This document shows, piece after piece, positions 52,759-60,081 of a DNA stretch of 60,081 bases. The stretch comes from Clostridia bacterium (GTDB lineage: Bacteria; Bacillota; Clostridia; Acetivibrionales; STF1-152): positions 1-60,081 of the forward strand of contig JANQLN010000053.1 in NCBI GenBank assembly GCA_028280575.1, written 5' to 3'. The notes beneath the pieces are model-generated. The model saw nothing but the letters and a program-made list of their open reading frames with translations, was not told the origin of the DNA and made no database searches. Within the stretch, counting starts at the first letter, position 1. Every line of letters begins with the position of its first letter. A program made the position numbers and the translations under genes.

Positions 52759-52859
52759 CATAAGCAAATTGCTCGCAGCATGCCGGTATTTCTATGTTTA
52801 TTTTTTTTTGATATAATGAACTTAAAAATATCTTTTTTAAAGCAGGGGGGAATAATAGC

Positions 52860-55148
52860 TTGAGAAAGTCTGCTGTTTTTAAAAAATGGTTTTTTTCATA
52901 TATTATATTGATTTTTTGCATAGCCATTTTCGTATTGATAATATTTAACATGTTCAGCCTGCGAATGGAGCAGGACCTTAAAAATATTAACAAGAGCCAT
53001 GTTGAAGAGATTAAAGGCTTGTTTGATGAAAAGATCAATTCCATAAATTTACTTTCAAATTCTATTTACCTTACTCCCGAATTTAAGAAGCTATTCAATG
53101 CTGACCCTAAATTGTCTGCACTTGATCAATATAATATACAAGAAGCACAAAAAAAATTGAAGCTCTATGATTCGGTTATGGATATTTCCAAATCTACATC
53201 AATATATTTATTCAAACCAACCCTGTTTTTTGCCGGGGGAGCAGTTTACACAACCAGGTATCTGGATATTCTGTCGGAGGAAGAATACGGACTGGATGCT
53301 AAAAAGCTTTTGGCCCTGGTAACCGGCAGCTACAGCCAGTATATTACAAGATTGACCTATATAACCAACAGCAGTGTAGATAAGCTGATATATTTGCAGT
53401 CCATTCCCAGCAATAATATAAACTATCCCAGTGCAACCCTCATAATTGAGCTGAATGAAGATGTAATTTCTTCTTACTTCAGCCCAACAATAAAAAAGGA
53501 TAAAAGCACAATCGCAATTTTAAACGACAAGAACCATATTATATATTCAACCGGTGAGAAAATTGACTTGAGCTGGGCCGACTATTTCAGGCTTAAAAAT
53601 ATTGGTTCCTGTACAGTTAAAATCAATGGCCTAAATTACATGACAATTGTTTCAAAATCAGACAAAATGAACTGGCTGTATATGAAGGTAATACCAAAAG
53701 ATATTTTTATGAAGGAAACTGCTGCCCTGAAAAACCAGCTTATGTTACTTATTGCGCTGCTGTTGCTGCTGGGTATAACGCTTGCATATTTTTTGGCAAT
53801 GAGGAACTATTCACCTTTGAGCAATCTTGCTAAAGATATTTTCAATAATTCAAAAGATATTCTGTCCGGCAGCCGGATTGACGAATATGAGTTTATAAAA
53901 CATCAGTTTGATTATGAAAAAGAAAAACAGTTTATTCTGGAAACCCGGATAAAAAAACAAAACAGTGTGCTGAAAAAAAACTTTTTGAGAAATTTGATTA
54001 AAGGGAAATTTTCAAATATTAACGAAGTAGCTGCCCGGGCAAAAACATATGACTTAAGCTTCACAAAGGATTCCTATGCAGTTGTAGTAATAAAAATAAA
54101 TGATTTTTCAGCCATGTCTTCTTCAGAAAGTGTTGAAAAAGATTATGTATTGTCAACATTTATTATCCAGAATATCTTTGGAGAGATTTCTCAAAGTACT
54201 TTTGATTTATACGACACAGAGGATAATGATTTAATTGCATATATTATAAATTTTAAAAAAGACGAACTAAGCTCATATTCCGAATTTTCAAACAACCTTG
54301 AAAATATATTGGTTGAGACACATAATAATGTGAAAGATAAATTCGAAATTGATTTTACGTCCATTGTAAGCAATTCGCATGAAACCGTCTTAGGAATATC
54401 TGATGCATATAGAGAATGCCTTGACGCATTATCTTATACAAAAGTATTAGGGAATACAAAAATCATTTTCTATCAGGAAACGCTTCAATCAAAAGCTGTT
54501 TACTCTTTTCCCATAGAAAAAGAACAAAGAATAATCAATTTAATAAAAGCAGCAGATTTTGGAAATGCAAAGCAATCTATAAAAAATATTATTTTAGACC
54601 ATAGACTGAACAAACAATTATCACCTGCATCAATTCAGTTTTTATATTATGATATACTGGGTACAATTATGAAAACTGTGACCAATATAGAGGAACAGGA
54701 ACTGGTTGAAAAATCAAGACCTTTAAAATCACTATTAGGCTGTGACCGTTTTGAGGAAATGGATTACATATTGTATGATTTTTTATATTCTGTTTGTGAA
54801 ATAAAAAAAGAAAAAGAAGAAATATCATGTGTGGATTTACTTAATCATGTCAGGGAATATATAATCAAAAATCTGTATAATCCTGATTTAAATGTTGCCA
54901 TGGTTGGAGATGCCTTTAATATTACACCGGCTTATTTATCAAAAATGTTTAAAAATGAAACCGGGGAATCCATATTGCAAATCATTAACCGCTTAAGAAT
55001 TGAAAAATCAAAAGCATTGTTGAAGGATACCGCGCTTTCACTAAGTGAAATAGCAGAAAAAATTGGATACCTATATCCAAACACTTTCATTCGTATATTT
55101 AAAAAGTATGAAGGATTCACTCCCGGCCAGTTTAGAAAAACAATTTAA
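52860..55148 (+). CDS. Membrane-anchored AraC-type sensor-regulator (third importer cassette, TTG start)
   Basis: The 762-residue protein starts at TTG 52860 with GCAGGGGGG upstream. Membrane segments at about 10-30 and 293-315 flank an extracytoplasmic sensor. The C-terminal AraC domain reads VGDAFNITPAYLSKMFKNE, then IAEKIGYLYPNTFIRIFKK and GFTPGQFR. It lies downstream of its importer rather than upstream. It probably activates the cassette through the direct repeats near 49.1 kb, and may also control the sulfatase. Confidence 0.89.
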   Translation: MRKSAVFKKWFFSYIILIFCIAIFVLIIFNMFSLRMEQDLKNINKSHVEEIKGLFDEKINSINLLSNSIYLTPEFKKLFNADPKLSALDQYNIQEAQKKLKLYDSVMDISKSTSIYLFKPTLFFAGGAVYTTRYLDILSEEEYGLDAKKLLALVTGSYSQYITRLTYITNSSVDKLIYLQSIPSNNINYPSATLIIELNEDVISSYFSPTIKKDKSTIAILNDKNHIIYSTGEKIDLSWADYFRLKNIGSCTVKINGLNYMTIVSKSDKMNWLYMKVIPKDIFMKETAALKNQLMLLIALLLLLGITLAYFLAMRNYSPLSNLAKDIFNNSKDILSGSRIDEYEFIKHQFDYEKEKQFILETRIKKQNSVLKKNFLRNLIKGKFSNINEVAARAKTYDLSFTKDSYAVVVIKINDFSAMSSSESVEKDYVLSTFIIQNIFGEISQSTFDLYDTEDNDLIAYIINFKKDELSSYSEFSNNLENILVETHNNVKDKFEIDFTSIVSNSHETVLGISDAYRECLDALSYTKVLGNTKIIFYQETLQSKAVYSFPIEKEQRIINLIKAADFGNAKQSIKNIILDHRLNKQLSPASIQFLYYDILGTIMKTVTNIEEQELVEKSRPLKSLLGCDRFEEMDYILYDFLYSVCEIKKEKEEISCVDLLNHVREYIIKNLYNPDLNVAMVGDAFNITPAYLSKMFKNETGESILQIINRLRIEKSKALLKDTALSLSEIAEKIGYLYPNTFIRIFKKYEGFTPGQFRKTI

Positions 55149-55271
55149 ATATGGTGTAACATTGGGAATTATTATATAATGATTAATGACTGGAGCGTTC
55201 ATATGAGGATTAGGATAATAATTCTTATAAATTTTCCAGCTTCATTTGTGCTATATGGATGAGGGGAGCCC

Positions 55272-56099
55272 ATGGATAAAATAAATGTATTCAAAAGGCC
55301 GAATGTAAAAAAAGTTAATTTGCATACGCATAATTGTATAGAATTCGTTTATTTATATAATGGTGAAGGAGTTCAGAATGTTAACGGCAAATCAAGAAAT
55401 GTTAAAAGAGGGGATTTGCTCTTTTATAATATAGGAGAGGTTCACTGCCTGAATTCTGATGAAGAACTGTTTGCCATAAACATACAAATCCATTCTGAAA
55501 TGCTTGACGAATCACTGGGTGATTCTAAAAATGCTGTGGATATTTTATCTCTTGGATGGTTTGATGATTTCATCAATATAATTGAAGGGTTCCCGCCTAA
55601 AGTTACTTTTGAGGGAAAAGAGCTGGTTGAGATTGAGACGGTTGTAATGGCTATGTATGAGGAATTCAATAATAAAAAGGTGGGGTATATGAGTGTCCTT
55701 TTTGGCTATCTTAATGTGCTTTTGTCAAAAATGTTCAGGAAAATTTTTGAGGGTACCCGTCTTGATATCCGTGAAAACATGAATAAGATTACCCCTGAAG
55801 TTCTGACATACATTGAAAATAACTATAACAGCAGGATAACTATAAATGAGCTCGCGAAAAAGAGCTTTTACAATTCTTCATATTTTATTCAAATATTCAA
55901 AGAATGCTATGGCATAACACCAATACAATATATTAACAATAAAAGAATCCATAAAGCTATGGAAATACTAAAATCATCCAATGCGCCGGTAGAACAGGTC
56001 GTAGCTGCAGTCGGATATTCGGACAAAAAACACTTTTATACACTATTTAAGCAATATACGGGCCTTACGCCTGCCCAATACAGGAAAATGAATAAATGA
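55272..56099 (+). CDS. AraC-family regulator with cupin sensor
   Basis: The 275-residue protein has an N-terminal cupin (HTHNCIEFVYLYNGEGVQNV, then GDLLFYNIGEVH) and a C-terminal AraC domain (LAKKSFYNSSYFIQIFKECYG, quoted in part, then VGYSDKKHFYTLFKQYTGLTP). GAGGGGAG precedes the ATG. It is a soluble one-component regulator between the membrane AraC sensor and the sulfatase gene, and likely controls the sulfatase. The ligand is probably a sugar. Confidence 0.88.
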   Translation: MDKINVFKRPNVKKVNLHTHNCIEFVYLYNGEGVQNVNGKSRNVKRGDLLFYNIGEVHCLNSDEELFAINIQIHSEMLDESLGDSKNAVDILSLGWFDDFINIIEGFPPKVTFEGKELVEIETVVMAMYEEFNNKKVGYMSVLFGYLNVLLSKMFRKIFEGTRLDIRENMNKITPEVLTYIENNYNSRITINELAKKSFYNSSYFIQIFKECYGITPIQYINNKRIHKAMEILKSSNAPVEQVVAAVGYSDKKHFYTLFKQYTGLTPAQYRKMNK

Positions 56100-56218
56100 A
56101 AGCTTAATAAATATAAATTCCCTACAAACAGGCCCGATTACCCTACTGAAAATTATTAGCAGCATTAGTATAATAAAAAGGAAATGTTTTTTTATTAAAT
56201 GTACAAGGGAGGTTAATA

Positions 56219-57544
56219 ATGAATAAAAAACCTAATGTTATAGTATTTTTTACTGACCAGCAAAGGTTTGACACAGCAGGTGTCCATGGTAATCCTTTAG
56301 GCCTTACACCCAATCTGGACCGCATAGCGAAAAGCAGTACACATATTAATAATTGTTTTACCTGCCAGCCAGTATGCGGACCTGCCCGGTCTGCGCTTCA
56401 GACAGGTATATATCCGACAGGCACGGGATGCTTTACGAATAAAAGGCCTTTACCCCATGATAGCAGAACACTGGCCCATTACTTTAAGGAAGCCGGCTAT
56501 AAGACGGGATATATCGGTAAGTGGCATTTAGCCGGGGAAGAGCCTGTAAGCGAACCTGAAAGAGGAGGTTATGAATACTGGCTTGGATGCAATCTATTGG
56601 AATTTACTTCTGATGCATATCGGACTGTATTATATGATAATGAAAATAAGGAAGTCAGGCTGCCGGGATACAGGGTTGATGCCCTTACAGATGCCGCCAT
56701 AAGGTATATCGACAGTAATAAGGAAGATCCTTTTTTCCTCTTTGTGTCATACATTGAGCCGCACCATCAGAATCACAGGGATGATTATCCTGCTCCTGAA
56801 GGATACCGTGAAAAGTATACAGGTAAATGGCTGCCGCCCGATCTGGCTACACTGGGAGGATCGGCAAATTATCAAATCGCCGGCTACTATGGTATGGTAA
56901 AACGGCTGGATGAAGCATATGGAAGGCTTTTGGACGCTCTTAAAAGCCTGGAACTCAAAGATGATACAATTGTGCTGTTTACGTCGGACCATGGAAATCA
57001 TTTTAAAACGCGAAACGGAGAGTACAAGCGCAGCGGTCATGAAAGCTCTATCAGGATTCCCGGTGTGATATGCGGACCCGGATTTGAGGGCGGAGGGCAA
57101 ATTAATGAGCTCGTAAGCCTTATAGACTTTCCTCCCACCCTGCTGGATGCTGCCGGTATTCCTGTTCCTGAAAGCATGCAGGGAAGATCAATTGTTCCGC
57201 TCTTAAAAAGGCAAAATAGTGATTGGCAGGAGGAGGTCTTTGTCCAGATTAGTGAAAGCCAGGTTGCCCGTGCTATCCGTACACATAGATGGAAATATAT
57301 TGTCCATGCTCCGGATAAATCCGGACGGAATGATCCGGGTTCGGAAGTATATGAAGAGTTAGCCCTATATGACCTAATGGCCGATCCCTATGAGCTTGTC
57401 AATTTAATTGAAAGAAAGTCGCACCAGGAAGTGGCAGCTAAAATGAGAAAAAGACTTATAAAGCGTGTGGCTGAGGCAGGTGAAAAAGAGCCTTTAATCA
57501 AGGAAATTGAAAGAAAGAAGCCCGGCAGAAAAAGGTTCATATGA
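56219..57544 (+). CDS. Cytoplasmic type I sulfatase (CxPxR)
   Basis: The 441-residue sulfatase begins directly with KPNVIVFFTDQQRFDT (metal ligands Asp and Gln), then CGPARSALQTG with Cys53 as the formylglycine residue, YIGKWHLAG and LFTSDHGNH. There is no signal peptide, so it acts in the cytoplasm. AAGGGAGG precedes the ATG. It is shorter than the sulfatase at 26.8 kb, and the two share little beyond core motifs, so they probably act on different sulfated sugars. Maturation would need an anSME not seen here. Confidence 0.91.
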   Translation: MNKKPNVIVFFTDQQRFDTAGVHGNPLGLTPNLDRIAKSSTHINNCFTCQPVCGPARSALQTGIYPTGTGCFTNKRPLPHDSRTLAHYFKEAGYKTGYIGKWHLAGEEPVSEPERGGYEYWLGCNLLEFTSDAYRTVLYDNENKEVRLPGYRVDALTDAAIRYIDSNKEDPFFLFVSYIEPHHQNHRDDYPAPEGYREKYTGKWLPPDLATLGGSANYQIAGYYGMVKRLDEAYGRLLDALKSLELKDDTIVLFTSDHGNHFKTRNGEYKRSGHESSIRIPGVICGPGFEGGGQINELVSLIDFPPTLLDAAGIPVPESMQGRSIVPLLKRQNSDWQEEVFVQISESQVARAIRTHRWKYIVHAPDKSGRNDPGSEVYEELALYDLMADPYELVNLIERKSHQEVAAKMRKRLIKRVAEAGEKEPLIKEIERKKPGRKRFI

Positions 57545-57645
57545 ATAAGGTAAGTATGTAGAAAAACTATTGGCAGCCGTTTAAAATATAAACCTTGAGC
57601 ACGTTGCTCATATTACGATTTTTTTAGTTGAAAGTATTTAATTTT

Positions 57646-57696
57646 TGCAATATGGCTTTTGAAATAACACACAAAGATTTCTAAAGTCATATTGCA
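57646..57696. terminator. Hairpin between convergent sulfatase and recQ
   Basis: TGCAATATGGCTTT (57646-57659) pairs with AAAGTCATATTGCA (57683-57696) with one G-T wobble around a 23-nt loop. AAAAATT follows on the minus side, so it may terminate recQ. Confidence 0.5.
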
Positions 57697-57752
57697 GGAG
57701 AATTATGACGCTGCATTGCTTGGAACTGGACATGAGCAAAATGCTTGAGGCA

Positions 57753-59867
57753 TTAAAAGTGCTTGCATATAACTGCTTTGATTGCCATGTATTCTATTTC
57801 CTCCGGCAGAATATCTTTTATGGGCTTCAATCTTGCGGCACCTGTTTCGTTTATGGCTTTTAATATCAGGTCTTCAGTGTTTTCCGGTATAAATCTATCC
57901 CAATCAATTTCAAAGCCTTCCTGGAAGCACTTTACAAGGTGGTCCTGGATGGTTTTGGGTTTTAGGTTTCGCTCATTGCACATTTCATCAATAGACATGC
58001 TTTGTTTATATAGTTCATATGTTATTAAATGGGTAGGAGTTTTATCCTTTTTTGGATTTATAATTTCTGTTTCCTGCCTGGGAGTTTTTATGTTGTTTTC
58101 TAAAACATATTTTTTTACAGCATCAATAAATGCTTCCCCGTACTTTTCAAATTTATTTTCTCCCACCCCTGATATGGAAAGCATACTCTTTTTGTCCTGC
58201 GGGAAAAATTTGCACATCTCGTGAAGTGTCTTGTCATGGAAAATAACATAGGGTGGGAGACCTGAATTTTCAGATATATTTTTTCTCAAAGCTTTCAAGA
58301 TATCAAAAAGACCCGGATCTGTTTTAACTTCAACAGGCTTTCTGGCAACTTTGTGCATTATTTTTTCCCTGCCTTTTAATACAGCTATGGCTTTTTGCTT
58401 TAATTTAACTGTTGGGAATTTTCCTTCTGTTATCTTAAGGTAATCCTCCGCAATAAGCATATTAATGAGGTCGGTAATTTCCACGATGGTCATATCCTTC
58501 ATTAAGCCATATGTGCTCAAGGCTTCAAATCCAAATTGCCGTATTTTTTTAATGTTGGAGCCTTTTAAAACATTTGCCACAAGATTTATTCCAAACCTTT
58601 CTCCCATCCTGACAATGCAGGAAAATATCTTCTGTGCATCAATGCTTATATCAACCAGCTCTCGGTCGTCGTTACATGCAGAACAGTTATTGCACTGCGA
58701 AACTATATCCCTGTCTCCAAAATATGATAGTATGAACTTTCTTAAGCATTGATTTGTGTGGCAATAATCAGCCATTATCTGAAGCTTTTTATATTCATTT
58801 GCCTTTCTTGCCTCATCCAAAAGGGTTTGTTCTATAAGAAATTTCTGGATATGCAGATCCCCCGCAGCAAAAAGCAAAATGCATTCGGCCCTTGCGCCGT
58901 CCCTGCCGGCACGCCCGGCTTCCTGGTAGTATGATTCCATGTTTTTGGGTGTATTATAATGAATTACAAACCTGACATTGGATTTATCAATGCCCATTCC
59001 AAAAGCGTTGGTGGCTATTATCACATTGACATTGTCAAATAGGAAATCGTCCTGGGTACTTTTCCTTTCCGTGTCACCCAATCCGGCATGGTATTTTCCT
59101 ACGGAAAAACCCATTTTCAAAAGATGGGCAAAAAGCCTGTCCACCTCTTTCCTGGTAGCAGCGTAGATTATACCGGAATCGCTTTTATGTGTATTTAAAT
59201 AGTCTTTGACATAGGCAAGCTTGTTGACTCCTCTTTCTACAGCAAAATGCAAATTTTCTCTGTCAAAACCCAGTACATATGTATTTGCAGCTTTTAAGGA
59301 AAGGTTTTTTACTACGTCCTTTTTTACTTCTTCCGTAGCTGTTGCAGTAAATGCCGTAACTACAGGCCTTCTTTCCATTTGATTTATGAATGTTGTAATA
59401 GAGAGATAGCTGGGCCTGAAATCATGACCCCACTGGGAAACGCAATGGGCTTCATCAATAGCAATCATTGAAATTGGAAGTCTGTTTAAAAGGTAGCTGA
59501 ATGACAAGGACTCAAGACGCTCGGGAGCTATATACACTATCTTGTATATGCCATTGAAAGCACCGTTTATTCTGGCCTCAACCTGGTTTGCAGGTATTGA
59601 ACTGTTGATGAATGTGGAGGGAATACCCAAAGAGTGAAGGGCATCCACCTGATCCTTCATAAGGGATATTAAGGGAGAGATTACAATTGTGATTCCGTCC
59701 ATCATAAGGGCAGGAATTTGATAACAAATGGACTTGCCTCCTCCTGTTGGCATAATGCAAAATGTATCATTGCCTTTCAATATGTTTTCAATTATTTCAT
59801 CCTGGCCTTTACGGAATTCGGAATAGCCATAGTACTTTTTCAATATCCTTTGTGCCTGTTCTATCAT
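57753..59867 (-). CDS. recQ: ATP-dependent DNA helicase RecQ
   Basis: The 704-residue RecQ has motif I MPTGGGKSICYQIP (residues 39-52) and motif II IDEAHCVSQWGHDFRP (from residue 137). A zinc-binding cluster follows (CLRKFILSYFGD...CNNCSAC), then a winged-helix RQC region, an HRDC domain (about 500-590) and a C-terminal helix-turn-helix extension (MSIDEMCNERNLKPKTIQDHL, quoted in part). It unwinds DNA 3'-5' in recombination repair. AGGAGGTGCAGT precedes the ATG. The length and domain order are those of full RecQ enzymes. Confidence 0.95.
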   Translation of the reverse strand: MIEQAQRILKKYYGYSEFRKGQDEIIENILKGNDTFCIMPTGGGKSICYQIPALMMDGITIVISPLISLMKDQVDALHSLGIPSTFINSSIPANQVEARINGAFNGIYKIVYIAPERLESLSFSYLLNRLPISMIAIDEAHCVSQWGHDFRPSYLSITTFINQMERRPVVTAFTATATEEVKKDVVKNLSLKAANTYVLGFDRENLHFAVERGVNKLAYVKDYLNTHKSDSGIIYAATRKEVDRLFAHLLKMGFSVGKYHAGLGDTERKSTQDDFLFDNVNVIIATNAFGMGIDKSNVRFVIHYNTPKNMESYYQEAGRAGRDGARAECILLFAAGDLHIQKFLIEQTLLDEARKANEYKKLQIMADYCHTNQCLRKFILSYFGDRDIVSQCNNCSACNDDRELVDISIDAQKIFSCIVRMGERFGINLVANVLKGSNIKKIRQFGFEALSTYGLMKDMTIVEITDLINMLIAEDYLKITEGKFPTVKLKQKAIAVLKGREKIMHKVARKPVEVKTDPGLFDILKALRKNISENSGLPPYVIFHDKTLHEMCKFFPQDKKSMLSISGVGENKFEKYGEAFIDAVKKYVLENNIKTPRQETEIINPKKDKTPTHLITYELYKQSMSIDEMCNERNLKPKTIQDHLVKCFQEGFEIDWDRFIPENTEDLILKAINETGAARLKPIKDILPEEIEYMAIKAVICKHF

Positions 59868-60006
59868 TACTGCACCTCCTTATAATATTTTACAGTAATT
59901 AAATAAAATATCAAGAAAAAGACTATTTTGAGTTTCCCCATTTTTTAAAATAGGTATAAATTTAAGCGTATAATGAAACATATATCAGTCCAATCATTAA
60001 GAAAAT

Positions 60007-60079
60007 GTAAGTATCTAGAACCTTGAAAAAGGCTACCCGGCATATTCACCATCCGTAGTTCAGATGCCCCGGCACTTAC
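60007..60079 (-). ncRNA. Candidate structured RNA upstream of recQ, cut by the window edge
   Basis: The end of the window is GC-rich compared with the flanking intergenic DNA and folds with nested complementarity. An outer stem GTAAGT (60007-60012) pairs with ACTTAC (60074-60079). It encloses a hairpin CCTT-GAAA-AAGG (60021-60032) and a stem GGCAT (60039-60043) with ATGCC (60064-60068). Read on the minus strand it contains CTACGGATGGTGAATATGCC. The style is that of a conserved bacterial structured RNA. I could not name the class; the strand is inferred. Confidence 0.4.
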
Positions 60080-60081
60080 CT

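Overview
The window looks like chromosomal DNA of a low-GC, Gram-positive anaerobe of the Bacillota, most likely class Clostridia. The evidence is strong GGAGG-type ribosome binding sites, TTGACA/TATAAT promoters, many lipoprotein solute-binding proteins, LplB/YtcP-type importers without their own ATPase, a HelD-type RNA polymerase helicase, a small Gly-rich sporulation-type protein and a lipoprotein serpin. A saprophytic clostridium of the Ruminiclostridium/Acetivibrio kind would fit, but the genus is a guess. No rRNA, tRNA, CRISPR array, phage or complete insertion sequence was seen.

Layout. 0-5.5 kb is mixed housekeeping and decay: an AlkX/YcaQ-type winged-helix protein, a frameshifted small gene plus frameshifted PemK/MazF-like toxin, a short NAD-kinase-like N-terminal remnant, an M29 aminopeptidase, a DinB-like protein, and a DUF234 ATPase with a large palindrome across its promoter. 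5.7-10.9 kb holds a cupin-AraC regulator divergent from a four-gene sugar-modifying operon (TIM-barrel isomerase, two Gfo/Idh/MocA oxidoreductases, second TIM-barrel isomerase). 11-19.6 kb holds a Gly-rich small protein, HelD, a gene of unknown function behind a roughly 500-nt structured leader, a UBA-like/DUF4342 membrane protein, a two-component system and a lipoprotein serpin. 19.8-22.9 kb is one giant GNAT fusion protein behind an attenuator-like leader.

22.9-36.2 kb is the most interesting region. A LacI-type repressor faces two operons whose promoters are near copies of each other, each preceded by TTTAGTAAA boxes spaced about one helical turn apart. Together they encode three Gfo/Idh/MocA proteins, two RidA-type imine hydrolases, a cytoplasmic sulfatase, a SelA-like PLP enzyme, an N-acyl-D-amino-acid deacylase-like amidohydrolase and a complete sugar importer minus its ATPase. 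I infer intracellular catabolism of an imported, possibly sulfated, N-acylated amino sugar: desulfation, oxidation, deacylation, PLP-dependent elimination, and RidA hydrolysis of the enamine/imine. No such complete pathway is one I can name.

36.3-57.5 kb contains three further LplABC/YtcQP-type importers, each beside a large membrane-anchored AraC sensor-regulator. A cupin-AraC regulator and a second cytoplasmic CxPxR sulfatase follow the third. Each importer has promoter-proximal direct repeats that could be AraC sites, and hairpins follow every solute-binding-protein gene. 57.7-59.9 kb is recQ on the minus strand. Just upstream of it, cut by the window edge, is a GC-rich block that folds into nested stems and looks like a structured RNA.
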